Origin: Plantibacter flavus | GTDB lineage: Bacteria; Actinomycetota; Actinomycetes; Actinomycetales; Microbacteriaceae | NCBI RefSeq assembly: GCF_002024505.1 | Contig: NZ_CP019402.1 | Span: 3,348,001-3,412,000 of the forward strand | DNA: 64,000 nt | Reading direction: 5' to 3' | Part shown: one piece after another, positions 16,303-25,321 of the stretch | Position numbering within the stretch: position 1 is the stretch's first letter | Layout of the letters: each line of letters opens with the position of its first letter | Made by a program: the position numbers and the translations under genes | The notes under the pieces: model-generated | What the model saw: the letters and a program-made list of their open reading frames with translations, nothing else | Databases searched by the model: none | Told to the model about the DNA's origin: nothing

Positions 16303-17615
16303 GTCAACAGTCGCACCACCGCCAGCACCGTCCCGTCCCGACCGAGGGCCAGTTGCGCTGGCAACAGGACGGCTTCGGCGTGTTCTTCCACTTCGGCGTC
16401 AACACCTTCGCCGGCAAGGAGTGGAGCGACGGCACCCTGCCCGCCTCGAGCTTCGATCCGAGCGACCTCGATGTACGGCAGTGGGTGCGCGTGGCGGCCT
16501 CGATCGGCGCCCGATACGTCATCCTCACCGCGAAGCATCACGACGGGTTCTGCCTCTGGCCCACCTCGACGACCGACTACAGCGTCGCATCCTCTCCGTG
16601 GCGGGACGGCCACGGCGACATCGTGGCCGAGCTTGCAGCGGCCTGTCGCGAGGCGGGCCTCGGACTGGGGCTGTACCTCTCGCCGTGGGATCGCCACGCT
16701 CCCGAGTACGCCGACGAGGCGCGCTACGCCGAGGTGTACGCCCGGCAGCTCACCGAACTGTGCACGAACTACGGCGAGCTCGTCGAGCTGTGGTTCGACG
16801 GCGCCGGGTCCGAGGGGTACACCTACGACTGGCCCGGCATCACCGCCATCATCGAACGACTCCAGCCGCAGGCGATGGTGTTCAACATAGGCGCCCCGAC
16901 GATCCGCTGGGTGGGTAACGAGAACGGTCTCGCCGAAGACCCGGTGCGGTACGTCGTCGACCACACCGACTTCAGCAACTACACGGTCGTCACCAGCCGG
17001 TTCGAGGAGGCCCTCTACCTGCCGCCCGAGTGCGACGTCTCGATCCGTCGCGGCTGGTTCTGGCACCCGGACGACGAGCCGAAGTCGGTCGAGCATCTGC
17101 TCGCGATCTTCTACCGGTCCGTCGGACTCGGAGCGAACCTGCTCCTCAATCTCCCACCAGACACTCGCGGGCTCCTCCCCGACGCCGATGTGGAACGCGT
17201 GACCGCCTGGGCCGCGGAGCGCGACCGACGCTTCGCACAGCCGATCCCGGGAACGCTGACCACCGACGGGTCGACGGTCACCGTCACGTTCGCGGAGCAG
17301 GTCACCATCGATCACCTCCGGCTACACGAGGACCTCGCAGCCGGACAGCTCGTCGACCGCCACGAGGTCCGGACAGCGGACGGCCGCACGCTCGTCGGAG
17401 CCGGTTCCGTCGGCGTCTCGAGGGTGCACGTGTTCGAACCGGTCACCACCGACCGGCTGACGATCGAGCTCGTCCCCGACGTCACCGACGAGGCGGGCCA
17501 CCCCGAGGAAACGCCGAACCCGACGCTTCTGGCGGTCACCGCGTTCCACACTGGCACGAGCACCGTCCCCGAGCTGCCGGCCGGATACGAGGCCCCGACG
17601 GACGCCCCCGACTGA
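16299..17615 (+). CDS. Alpha-L-fucosidase, GH29
   Basis: 438-residue GH29 retaining fucosidase. The GTG start at 16299 is fixed by AGGAGGAG 5 bp upstream and by overlap with the permease stop. The N-terminal barrel shows GVFFHFGVNTFAGKEWSDG and YVILTAKHHDGFCLWPT, and the nucleophile Asp167 sits in VELWFDGAG. A roughly 100-residue C-terminal beta-sandwich follows. No signal peptide is present, so it probably acts on imported fucosides. It is the only enzyme in the operon and defines its likely substrate. GH29 enzymes vary in linkage preference, which cannot be told here. Confidence 0.93.
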   Translation: MSQQSHHRQHRPVPTEGQLRWQQDGFGVFFHFGVNTFAGKEWSDGTLPASSFDPSDLDVRQWVRVAASIGARYVILTAKHHDGFCLWPTSTTDYSVASSPWRDGHGDIVAELAAACREAGLGLGLYLSPWDRHAPEYADEARYAEVYARQLTELCTNYGELVELWFDGAGSEGYTYDWPGITAIIERLQPQAMVFNIGAPTIRWVGNENGLAEDPVRYVVDHTDFSNYTVVTSRFEEALYLPPECDVSIRRGWFWHPDDEPKSVEHLLAIFYRSVGLGANLLLNLPPDTRGLLPDADVERVTAWAAERDRRFAQPIPGTLTTDGSTVTVTFAEQVTIDHLRLHEDLAAGQLVDRHEVRTADGRTLVGAGSVGVSRVHVFEPVTTDRLTIELVPDVTDEAGHPEETPNPTLLAVTAFHTGTSTVPELPAGYEAPTDAPD

Positions 17616-17618
17616 GCT

Positions 17619-17660
17619 GGCCGCGCCTGATTGGACCGCGCCTGATCGGGCCGCGCCTCG
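17619..17660. repeat. 15-bp tandem repeat (2.7 copies)
   Basis: The unit CCGCGCCTGAT(T/C)GG(A/G) starts at 17621, 17636 and 17651. It lies between the fucosidase stop and the next ribosome site. It has no obvious fold. Confidence 0.6.
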
Positions 17661-17682
17661 ACGCGGAACTAGGCTGGAGGGC

Positions 17683-18777
17683 GTGCAGGCGCTTCCCGAA
17701 CCACTCGACACGAGTGCGCTCACCCGGCCGCTTCCCCGCCGCGAGGTTCGAGAGCAGTGGCGAGCCTTCGTCGCCGAACAGCCCGACGCCCTCGACCGCA
17801 TCGGGCGGGCGCGCCGGATCACGACCACGATCGGCACGGTGGGCGGACTGCTGAGCATCCCGCTCTTCACGCTGATCGGCGTCCTGGCGCTCGCACAACA
17901 CGGCGCGGATGCTGCACGACTCGCCTTCGGATTGGGAACGCTCGCGCTGGCCATGGTCACCGTCGCCGTGATCCTCGTCCGGACGACGGTCAGGGTCTGG
18001 TCACGCAGGACCATGCGACGCACGCACCTCCGTCTCGTCGCCTTCGCCGAGGCGAACGGATTCGGCTACCTGGTCGGCCCCGTTGCGGCGCCGCGCGACA
18101 TGCCCTGGCGGAACCGCGGTGCACTGAACCTTCACCGCGTCCTCCGAAGCCGCCAACCGCGCGGCATCGAGATCACGAATTACGAGATCACCGGAAACCG
18201 GAAGAACCTCGCGGCCCCCTTCGGCGGCTACTGCGCGCTCCGGATACCGATCGCCCTGCCACACCTGGTGCTCCGCGCGCAGGACGGCCGACGCCGCGGC
18301 ATGAGCGCCGCGAGCGCCCCGGTGGGCACTCAGCGACTGGAGCTCGAGGGCGATTTCGACCGACACTTCCACCTCTACTGCCCGATCGGCTACGAGGCGG
18401 ACGCGCTCTACCTGTTCACGCCCGACGTGATGGCGCGCCTCCTCGACCACGTGCGCGGCTTCGACGTCGAGATCGTCGACGACTGGCTCCTCCTCGTGAC
18501 CACCGACGACCTCGTCACGACGAAGGTCGACGATTGGCAGGACATCGCCGCTGCTGTCGACGCCGTGGACGACCGTGTCGAGCGCTGGGCCCGGTGGCGC
18601 GAGACCCGGGGCGACCGACGGAGCACCGAGACGGTCGCACCGGCGCCCGACGCGATGGTCGGCCGCGTCAGCACTCGCGGCCGACGCCTCAAGCTCCGTA
18701 TGAGTACCGACGACATCCTCATGTGGAGCGCGCTGGCGCTCTTCGCTGTCGGCGCCGTCGTCGGGCTCCTCCCCTAG
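17683..18777 (+). CDS. Membrane protein of unknown function, three membrane segments
   Basis: 364-residue protein not confidently assigned. Two hydrophobic helices lie near residues 45-70 and 80-105 (TVGGLLSIPLFTLIGVLAL; LALAMVTVAVILVRTTV), followed by a roughly 220-residue soluble region and a C-terminal helix (MWSALALFAVGAVVGLLP). The soluble part includes GDFDRHFHLYCPIGYEADALYLFTPDVM and VDDWLLLVTTDD, a pattern I have seen in actinobacterial DUF3137-like proteins, but this is a guess. The start GTG follows CTGGAGGGC. It stands alone between the fucosidase operon and the ara cluster. Confidence 0.75.
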   Translation: MQALPEPLDTSALTRPLPRREVREQWRAFVAEQPDALDRIGRARRITTTIGTVGGLLSIPLFTLIGVLALAQHGADAARLAFGLGTLALAMVTVAVILVRTTVRVWSRRTMRRTHLRLVAFAEANGFGYLVGPVAAPRDMPWRNRGALNLHRVLRSRQPRGIEITNYEITGNRKNLAAPFGGYCALRIPIALPHLVLRAQDGRRRGMSAASAPVGTQRLELEGDFDRHFHLYCPIGYEADALYLFTPDVMARLLDHVRGFDVEIVDDWLLLVTTDDLVTTKVDDWQDIAAAVDAVDDRVERWARWRETRGDRRSTETVAPAPDAMVGRVSTRGRRLKLRMSTDDILMWSALALFAVGAVVGLLP

Positions 18778-18797
18778 CCCGTCCGGACGGGTACGGG

Positions 18798-19118
18798 TCA
18801 GTCGCCGTACTCGTCGAGGAAGGTGTCCGACTCCGCATCGAGCGCACATCCCTCGGCGGCGGCCTCGGCCGGGGTACGGTCGCCGGCGTCGACGATGCTG
18901 CTCGCCCGCTCCGCGATGCACCGTTCCATCGCCCGCTCGGCGGCCGCCGGGTCGGCGGCGGTGAACCCGCCCGTCGCTGCGACGATCGCGAGGACCGCTC
19001 CGACACCGGCGACGAGGACGGTCCCACCGATCGCGAGCTTCCATCCGAGCCTCGTCGGCTCGGCCGTCCTCTGGTCGCCCGGTTCGTGCTGCTCCGGCCG
19101 CGTGAACACATCCGTCAT
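18798..19118 (-). CDS. Small single-pass membrane protein, unknown
   Basis: 106 residues: a hydrophilic N-terminus of about 25 residues, one membrane helix (LAIGGTVLVAGVGAVLAIVAA) and a roughly 55-residue acidic exterior domain with two cysteines (RCIAER, EGCALD) that could form a disulphide. Codon use matches the neighbours. The start ATG is at 19118. It converges with the gene before it. Function unknown. Confidence 0.65.
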   Translation of the reverse strand: MTDVFTRPEQHEPGDQRTAEPTRLGWKLAIGGTVLVAGVGAVLAIVAATGGFTAADPAAAERAMERCIAERASSIVDAGDRTPAEAAAEGCALDAESDTFLDEYGD

Positions 19119-19214
19119 CGGTCGACCCCCGTCGTTCAGTGCGCCACCCCCGGCGCGTCGCCCCAGGCTAGCAAGCGCCGTCGTCGCACCGCACGATCGA
19201 CGACAGCACGACGC

Positions 19215-19250
19215 GAGACGGCCTCCCGCTGGTGGGCAGGAGGCCGTCTC
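19215..19250 (-). terminator. Strong hairpin terminator after araA
   Basis: GAGACGGCCTCC (19215-19226) pairs perfectly over 12 bp with GGAGGCCGTCTC (19239-19250) around a 12-base loop. It starts 19 bp past the araA stop and ends the araBDA transcript. Confidence 0.8.
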
Positions 19251-19268
19251 GGTCGGATCGTCCCGAGG

Positions 19269-20786
19269 CTAGAACCCCTGGGCCAGGCGGTAGTACGCGT
19301 TGTTCCAACGGACCTCGCGCTGGAAGTCGCGCGTGGTGGTCGACTCGTCGATCACGAGGAGCTCGGTCTTGGCGATCTCCGCGAAGTCGGCGAAGACCTC
19401 GACCCCGACGGCGGTCGACATGACGGTGTGGTGCGCGGCGCCGGCGGTGAGCCAGGCAGCGGCCGAGGTCGCGAAGTCCGGAGCCGGCTTCCACACGGCG
19501 CGCCCGACGGGCAGCTTCGGCAGGGCCTCGATGGGCTGGACGACCTCGACGACGTTCGCCGTCAGCCGGAAGCGGTCGCGCATGTCGCTCATCGCGACGA
19601 CCACGGCGGGGCCGGAGTCGGCTGTGAAGACCAGACGCACCGGGTCCTCCTTGCCGCCGATGCCGAGCGGGTGCACCTCGAGGGTGGCACGAGCCGAGGA
19701 GAGCGTCGGGCTGACCTCGAGCATGTGCGCCCCGAGGATGAGCTCGTTGCCGGGCTCCATGTGGTACGTGTAGTCCTCCATGAGCGAGGCGCCACCGGGG
19801 AGGCCGGCGCCCATGACGGACGCGGCACGCACGAGGACGGCCGTCTTCCAGTCGCCCTCCGCGCCGAAGCCGTAGCCGTCGGCCATGAGGCGCTGGACGG
19901 CGAGGCCCGGCAACTGACGCAGCTCGCCGAGGTCCTCGAAGCTCGTCGTGAACGCGGCGAAGTCGCCGGCCTCGAGGAAGGAGCGCAGGCCCAGCTCGAT
20001 CGCGGCGCCGTAGCGGAGCGACTCGTGCCGCTCGCCACCCTTCCGCAACTCGGGGACGACGTCGTACAGCTCCTCGTACTCGGCGACGAGCGCGTCGATG
20101 TCGGCGTCCGTCGACGCGTGCACGGCCTCGGCGAGCTCGTTGACGCTCCAGGTGTTGACCTGCACCCCGAAGCGCAGCTCGGCCTCGGTCTTGTCGCCCT
20201 CGGTGACGGCGACGTACCGCATGTTGTCGCCGAAGCGTGCGAGCTTGAGCTCGTGCGTGGCCGCCCAACCGGCGGCGGCGCGCTGCCAGGTGCCGACCTC
20301 ACGCTGGACGCGCGGGTCGGAGACGTGGCCGACGACCGTCTTGCGGGCGACGCCGAGACGCGTCTGGATGTACCCGAACTCGCGGTCGCCGTGTGCCGCC
20401 TGGTTGAGGTTCATGAAGTCGAAGTCGATCTCCGACCACGGCAGCTCGACGTTCGCCTGCGTGTGGAGGTGCAGCAGCGGCTTCTGCAGCGCGTCGAGGC
20501 CGGCGATCCACATCTTGGCCGGGCTGAAGGTGTGCATCCAGGTGACGAGACCGATGACGCTGTCGTCGGCGTTCGCGTCGAGCATGGCGCGACGGATCGA
20601 CTCGGAGTCCTTGAGGACGGGCTTCCACTCGATCCGCACGGGGACGTCGGCGGCGGCGCCGAGCTCGGCGGCGATGGCCTGGGACTGCTCGGCGACCTGA
20701 CGGAGGGTCTCCTCGCCGTACAGGTTCTGGCTGCCGGTGAGGAACCAGACGGTGTAGTGGTCGAGCGTGGTGGTGGGCTTCGGCAT
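19269..20786 (-). CDS. araA: L-arabinose isomerase
   Basis: 505-residue cytosolic enzyme converting L-arabinose to L-ribulose, the first step of the pathway. The family start [14 protein letters not shown] is at residues 13-26. Active-site residues are visible: Glu in GFGAEGDWK, Glu in [10 protein letters not shown], His in GAHMLEVSP and His in GAAHHTVMS. The ATG at 20786 is chosen; a longer frame begins in repeat DNA with a TTG. It is last in the order araB-araD-araA, separated from araD by two copies of an interspersed repeat. The length matches the family (about 500). It is probably controlled by the TACAACGTTGTA operator upstream of araB. Confidence 0.97.
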   Translation of the reverse strand: MPKPTTTLDHYTVWFLTGSQNLYGEETLRQVAEQSQAIAAELGAAADVPVRIEWKPVLKDSESIRRAMLDANADDSVIGLVTWMHTFSPAKMWIAGLDALQKPLLHLHTQANVELPWSEIDFDFMNLNQAAHGDREFGYIQTRLGVARKTVVGHVSDPRVQREVGTWQRAAAGWAATHELKLARFGDNMRYVAVTEGDKTEAELRFGVQVNTWSVNELAEAVHASTDADIDALVAEYEELYDVVPELRKGGERHESLRYGAAIELGLRSFLEAGDFAAFTTSFEDLGELRQLPGLAVQRLMADGYGFGAEGDWKTAVLVRAASVMGAGLPGGASLMEDYTYHMEPGNELILGAHMLEVSPTLSSARATLEVHPLGIGGKEDPVRLVFTADSGPAVVVAMSDMRDRFRLTANVVEVVQPIEALPKLPVGRAVWKPAPDFATSAAAWLTAGAAHHTVMSTAVGVEVFADFAEIAKTELLVIDESTTTRDFQREVRWNNAYYRLAQGF

Positions 20787-20814
20787 GGGTGGGTCTGCTT
20801 TCTGAGTGGGTGGG

Positions 20815-20884
20815 CCCTTCGACAAGCTCAGGGACCGGAGTTCGGTGCGGCGGTCCCTGCCCTTCGACAGGCTCAGGGACCGGG
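20815..20884. repeat. Two direct copies of the TTCGACA-GCTCAGGGACCG repeat
   Basis: The copies are at 20815-20838 (CCCTTCGACAAGCTCAGGGA then CCGG) and 20860-20884 (same with AGG for AAG). They lie in the araD-araA gap. The same core recurs at 28182-28237, 46749-46770 and 59859-59880 and, as a variant, at 62439-62481. Confidence 0.85.
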
Positions 20885-20913
20885 AACGGCGCGGGGGCCG
20901 GAGATCGTTCTGA

Positions 20914-21621
20914 TTAGAGCGCGCCCTGCGGCGCCTGGCCGTAGACGTTCTGGTATCGGTCGAACAGGGCGTCGATCGCCTCGGTCGGCATGGGCTTCGG
21001 CTCGCCGAGCTGACGCGAGATGTGCACGGTGCGGGCGACGTCCTCGACCATGACCGCGGCCTTCACGGCGTCGCGGGCGTCCTTCCCGATCGTGAACGGC
21101 CCGTGGTTCTGCATGAGTACGGCGCGCGACCGGTGACCGGTCAGCGTCTCGACGATGCCGCGTCCGATCGAGTCGTCGCCGATGATCGAGAACGGACCGA
21201 TCGGGACCTCTCCGCCGAACTCGTCGGCCATCGCCGTGATGACGCACGGGATGGGCTCGGCGCGTGCCGCCCAGGCCACCGCGTAGGTGGAGTGGGTGTG
21301 GACGACGCCGCCGACCTCGGGCATATGCCGGTAGACGTATGCGTGCGCCGCGGTGTCGCTCGACGGCGACCGCTCAGCGCCGGGCGTGCCCGGGATGACG
21401 TTGCCGTCGAGGTCGCAGAGGATCATGTTCTCGGGTGCGAGGTCGTCGTAGTCGACGCCGGAGGGCTTGATCACGAAGAGGTCGGCTCCCGGCACCCGCC
21501 CGGAGACGTTGCCGCCGGTCCAGATGACGAGCCCGTACCGGACGAGCTCGCCGTGCAGCTTGGCGACGTCGGACCGGACGCGCGCGATCGCGACCTCGAT
21601 CTCGGGCGAGTAGGTGTTCAC
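20914..21621 (-). CDS. araD: L-ribulose-5-phosphate 4-epimerase
   Basis: 235-residue class II aldolase-fold enzyme that turns L-ribulose-5-phosphate into D-xylulose-5-phosphate. The substrate loops WTGGNVSGR and [10 protein letters not shown], the zinc motif HTHSTYA and the later metal histidine in [10 protein letters not shown] are all present. The GTG start at 21621 overlaps the araB stop (GTGA), so translation is coupled. Length and motifs are fully regular. Confidence 0.96.
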   Translation of the reverse strand: MNTYSPEIEVAIARVRSDVAKLHGELVRYGLVIWTGGNVSGRVPGADLFVIKPSGVDYDDLAPENMILCDLDGNVIPGTPGAERSPSSDTAAHAYVYRHMPEVGGVVHTHSTYAVAWAARAEPIPCVITAMADEFGGEVPIGPFSIIGDDSIGRGIVETLTGHRSRAVLMQNHGPFTIGKDARDAVKAAVMVEDVARTVHISRQLGEPKPMPTEAIDALFDRYQNVYGQAPQGAL

Positions 21622-23387
21622 GCGGTGGCTCCTTCGAGGGCGGTGGTCTCGGTGTCGGTCGACAGGCCGTCGACGCCGCCACCGAGGGCGGCGCGGCGGA
21701 TGCGCTTCAGGCGCTTCATGACGTCGTTGGCGCCGCGACCGAAGTAGTCGTGCAGCGTCGCGTACTCCGCGTAGAGCAGGTCGTACGCGTCGGCCGCCGC
21801 CTCGTTCGGCGTGTAGACGGCGCGGTTCACCTTGCCCATCGCGGCGCTGGCCGCGGGGACGTCCGGGTAGGCTCCGGCGGCGACGGCGGCGTGGATGGCC
21901 GAGCCGAGCGCGGGCCCCTGGTCGCTCGCGGTGATCGAGATCGGCAGGCGGAGGATGTCGGAGTAGGTCTGCATGAGGAAGGGGTTCCGCTGCAGACCGC
22001 CGGCGACGATGAACTCGGTGACGGGGACGCCCGAGGCGTTGAACGTCTCGACGATCTTCCTGGTGCCGAAGGCCGTCGCCTCGAACAATGCGCGGTACAC
22101 CTCCTCGGTGCGGGTGGTGAGCGTCAGGCCGAGGACGGTGCCGGAGAGCTCGTGGTCGACGAGGACCGAGCGGTTGCCGGAGTGCCAGTCGAGGGCGACG
22201 AGGCCGTGCGCGCCGACCGGCTGGTCCTGGATGAGGGAGGTGAGGTGTTCGTGGATGCTGACGCCGCGCGCCGCAGCCTCCTCGGTGTATCGGGCGGGGA
22301 CCTGGTTCGCGACGTACCAGGCGAAGATGTCGCCGACGCCGGACTGTCCGGCCTCGTAGCCGTAGAGGCCGGCGATGATGCCGCCGTCGACGACGCCGCA
22401 CATGCCCGGGACCTCGCGGAGGACGTCGCCGTTCATGACGTGGCAGGTGGAGGTGCCCATGATCGCGACCATCTGGCCGGGCGAGACGGCCTGCGCCGCG
22501 GGTGCCGCGACGTGCGCGTCGACGTTCCCGACCGCGACCGCGATGCCCTCGCGGAGACCGGTCCACGCAGCGGCCTCGGCCGAGAGGGTGCCGGCGGCGG
22601 CGCCCAGCTCACCGATCTCGTGCGCGACCTTGTCGTCGGCGAAGCGCTCGAAGGCGGGGTTGAGAGCCGCGAGGAACTCGTGGCTCGGGTAGGCGCCGTC
22701 CTGGTAGATGCCCTTGTAGCCGGCGGTGCAGGCGTTGCGGACGTAGGTGCCGGTGAGCTGCCAGATGATCCAGTCGGCCGCCTCGACCCAGTGGTCCATG
22801 CGCTCGTAGAGTTCGGGGTCCTCCTCGAGGAGCTGGAGGCCCTTGGCGAACTCCCACTCGCTCGAGATGAGCCCGCCGTATCGCGGCAGCCAGGACTCGC
22901 CCCGCTCGGCGGCGAGCTCGTTGATGCGGTCCGCCTGCGGCTGCGCGGAGTGGTGCTTCCACAGCTTCACGTAGGCGTGCGGGCGGTCGGCGTACTCGGG
23001 CAGCTCGTTGAGCGGCGTCCCGTCGGCGATGACGGGGACCATCGTGCAGGCGGTGAAGTCGGTGCCGATGCCGATGACGGCGGCGGGGTCGATCCCGGCG
23101 GCCTCGACGGCGCGCGGCACGGCGGACTGCATGACGGCGACGTAGTCGGCCGGCACCTGCAGCGCCCAGTCGGGCGGCAGCGCGGCGCCGGTGGAGGCGA
23201 GCTCCCGATCCATGACGGCGTGCGGGTAGTCGAGCACCGCCGACCCGAGTTCGGCGCCGTCGGACACGCGCACGACGACGGCTCGGCCGGACAGCGTGCC
23301 GAAGTCGACGCCGATCGTGTAGGTCTCGGCGTGCGTGGCTGTCGCCTGCTCGGGGGCGCTGGCGGCCGGGTTCTGCTCGGTGTTCAC
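21618..23387 (-). CDS. araB: L-ribulokinase
   Basis: 589-residue FGGY-family kinase phosphorylating L-ribulose. The N-terminal ATPase fold shows TIGVDFGTLSGRAVVVR (about 23-39); the central GNVDAHVAAPA and the C-terminal GGLQRNPFLMQTYSDIL are typical of AraB. The GTG start at 23387 follows AAGGAG by 8 bp; codons upstream of it run through the operator region and are not coding. An N-terminal tail of about 20 residues (EQNPAASAPEQATATHAE) precedes the fold. The perfect palindrome at 23498-23509 lies 111 bp upstream. It is first of araB-araD-araA. Confidence 0.96.
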   Translation of the reverse strand: MNTEQNPAASAPEQATATHAETYTIGVDFGTLSGRAVVVRVSDGAELGSAVLDYPHAVMDRELASTGAALPPDWALQVPADYVAVMQSAVPRAVEAAGIDPAAVIGIGTDFTACTMVPVIADGTPLNELPEYADRPHAYVKLWKHHSAQPQADRINELAAERGESWLPRYGGLISSEWEFAKGLQLLEEDPELYERMDHWVEAADWIIWQLTGTYVRNACTAGYKGIYQDGAYPSHEFLAALNPAFERFADDKVAHEIGELGAAAGTLSAEAAAWTGLREGIAVAVGNVDAHVAAPAAQAVSPGQMVAIMGTSTCHVMNGDVLREVPGMCGVVDGGIIAGLYGYEAGQSGVGDIFAWYVANQVPARYTEEAAARGVSIHEHLTSLIQDQPVGAHGLVALDWHSGNRSVLVDHELSGTVLGLTLTTRTEEVYRALFEATAFGTRKIVETFNASGVPVTEFIVAGGLQRNPFLMQTYSDILRLPISITASDQGPALGSAIHAAVAAGAYPDVPAASAAMGKVNRAVYTPNEAAADAYDLLYAEYATLHDYFGRGANDVMKRLKRIRRAALGGGVDGLSTDTETTALEGATA

Positions 23388-23497
23388 CGGTGGGACTCCT
23401 TCGTCGATCTGGTGCTCGGTTGATTCGCGATGCTGTGGTGAAGCGGGTGGGGGCGGCTGCTCGTTCGGGTGGATCAGGGCTGGGCCGCACTCGAGTG

Positions 23498-23509
23498 TAC
23501 AACGTTGTA
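23498..23509. promoter_or_regulatory. LacI-type operator of araBDA
   Basis: TACAACGTTGTA is a perfect 12-bp palindrome upstream of araB. It is the best copy of the site also found before abfA (1514-1542) and lacI copy A (2668-2679). It is placed to control araBDA, and separates the ara genes from the upstream ABC cluster. Confidence 0.8.
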
Positions 23510-23547
23510 TATTGCCGTGGCCATGCACAGGACGACGCGATCTCGAC

Positions 23548-25280
23548 TCATGCGAGACCGCCCATCGTCTCGATGACGGCGCGTGCGTCGAGCGGCTCGG
23601 GATCCGCCGCGTCAGCAGCGCCGACGGTCCCCACGATCCGGCCCGCGCGGACGGCGACGACCCGGTCGCAGACGGCCGCGAGCGCCGCTGGGTCCTCGCT
23701 CGAGACGACGACCGCCCGGCCGGACGCCGCGAGCGATCGGATCAGGGCGCACCGCTCAGCCCGCCGGCGTCCGTCCTCGGAGCCGGGGCGCCCGTCGCAC
23801 CGAACGGTTCGGCGAGCAGCACGGCGCGTGCCCCCGTGTCCGCGATGATCCGGAGCGACTCGGTGAACTGGTCGGCGTCCGGCCCGCGGTGCACGCCGGG
23901 GAGTGCGGCGACCAGGCCGCTCGGCACGGTGGTCGCCCGGTAGTCGCGGCGCGCGTCGGCAACACCGAGCCTGACCATCCTCGTGAGGGCGTCCGGGGAG
24001 ACACTCGACGGCACTCCGCCGAGGAAGGAGAGGTCGAAGCGGATCGGATGCTCGGTCGTGTAGAGCACCCCCGCGGCGCGCGCCAGGTCCGTCGTCGAGA
24101 CGTCGACCGCCGCACCGTCGAGCGCGACCGAACCGCGGGTCCGTGCACCGTACGATCGCCCGAAGATGCTCAGCAGCACCTCCCCGGCACCGGAGTCGGG
24201 CGGACCGAACAGCCCGAGCACCTCCCCCGGTGCACAGGCGAAAGAGAGGTCGTCGACGACGGTCCGCTCGGGGTCCGCCGGGTGGCTCGCGGTCCAGTGT
24301 TCGACGGCGAGGCCGGTGCCCGACACCCGATCCGTAGGAACCGTCACGGTGCCCGATGTCCACGAGCGGGCCCCGGCCGGACCTGCGGCGTCGAGGGCGA
24401 GCGCACCATCGGCCAAGGCTTCGAGCACCTCGCGTTCACCGCTGTCGGGAGTCAGTCGGATCGAGGGTGAGTGGGCACCGCCGACGGCCAGCACGGTCGC
24501 GGTCGATGCGACGCCCGCCAGCCCGGTGACGGCCCCGGTCGCGAGCAGGACGCCGGGTGCTGGGCCGGCGGTTCGAGGAACTCGGGCCACCTCGACCATC
24601 GCCTGCCGCCAGCGCTCGACCTCGTCCGCTCGAAGCGCGGGTCCGCTGTCGTCGATCACGATGAGCGAGGCCTCCGCGGCGACCGCCCTGGCCAGCTCCA
24701 CGAGCCGACGCTCCACGACCGACAGGGCACCGGCGGGGTCCGCGGGTGACCGGTCGAGCCCGACGACACGCAGAGCGTGGTGGATCCGCGCGGCATCGCT
24801 CTGCGCCACGGACGTCCGGTCGGCGGACGGTCCTCGGAGGAGCCGCATGACCGTCTCCCGCAGGCCCGTGGCACGCTCGGAGCCGAGCAGCACGTTCTCG
24901 CCGATGGTCTGCGACCAGCTGATGGCCTGCCCGGCCGTCACGACGGCCACCCCGGAGGCGCTCGATGCGGCCCGGGACGACAACCGCGCCGGTCGACCGG
25001 CGACGAGCGCCGTCTCGGAACCGGACGACCCGGTCACGCCGCGCGGGGCGGGAGCCGTCCCGGACAACCGCGCGATCAGGTGCCGGAGCGCGGAGACCGG
25101 GCCGAGCACGGCGTGCACCGTGCTGAAGGGCACCTCCAGCAGCGGCGTGCCGTCCCGCAGGACGGCGAGCGCCGGCATGGCCGATGAGGACTCGGGCGGG
25201 GCGGTCGCCTCGCCCCCACGCACGGAGGCGAGGGCACCGGCCAGGTCGCCGGTGCTCTCGCCTCCGTGGTGGATGTCCAT
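23548..25280 (-). pseudogene. Degenerate sugar-ABC ATPase paralogue with frameshift
   Basis: The frame from ATG 25280 has the two-domain layout of a sugar-transport ATPase (compare the intact gene at 26608-28146), but its ATP sites are eroded. Walker A of domain 1 reads GPVSALRHL where the family has GENGAGKST, and the Walker B-like region reads LIVIDDSGPAL. Domain 2 keeps VLGLFGPPDSGAGEVLLSIFG and GVLYTTEHP. The frame ends early at 23742, but the expected C-terminus (CALIRSLAASGRAVVVSSED...CDRVVAVRAGRIVG) continues in another frame to 23548. One missing base in a CCCC run (plus-strand G run 23785-23788) would restore it. It is either a pseudogene or a non-hydrolysing regulatory subunit carrying a sequencing error. 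No clear ribosome site. Confidence 0.75.
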
Positions 25281-25321
25281 GCGTCGGATCGATCCGGGTT
25301 CCGCTGTCGCGGACCTCGGGA

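Noticed and set aside
20787..20825. Longer araA with 13 extra residues from a TTG at 20825
   Set aside because: The extension is encoded by the interspersed repeat and lacks a ribosome site; ATG 20786 matches the family start.
17757..21053. 1098-codon plus-strand open frame across three genes
   Set aside because: Begins out of frame in the 17683 gene and runs antisense to araA; low-complexity Arg/Pro composition and no ribosome site.
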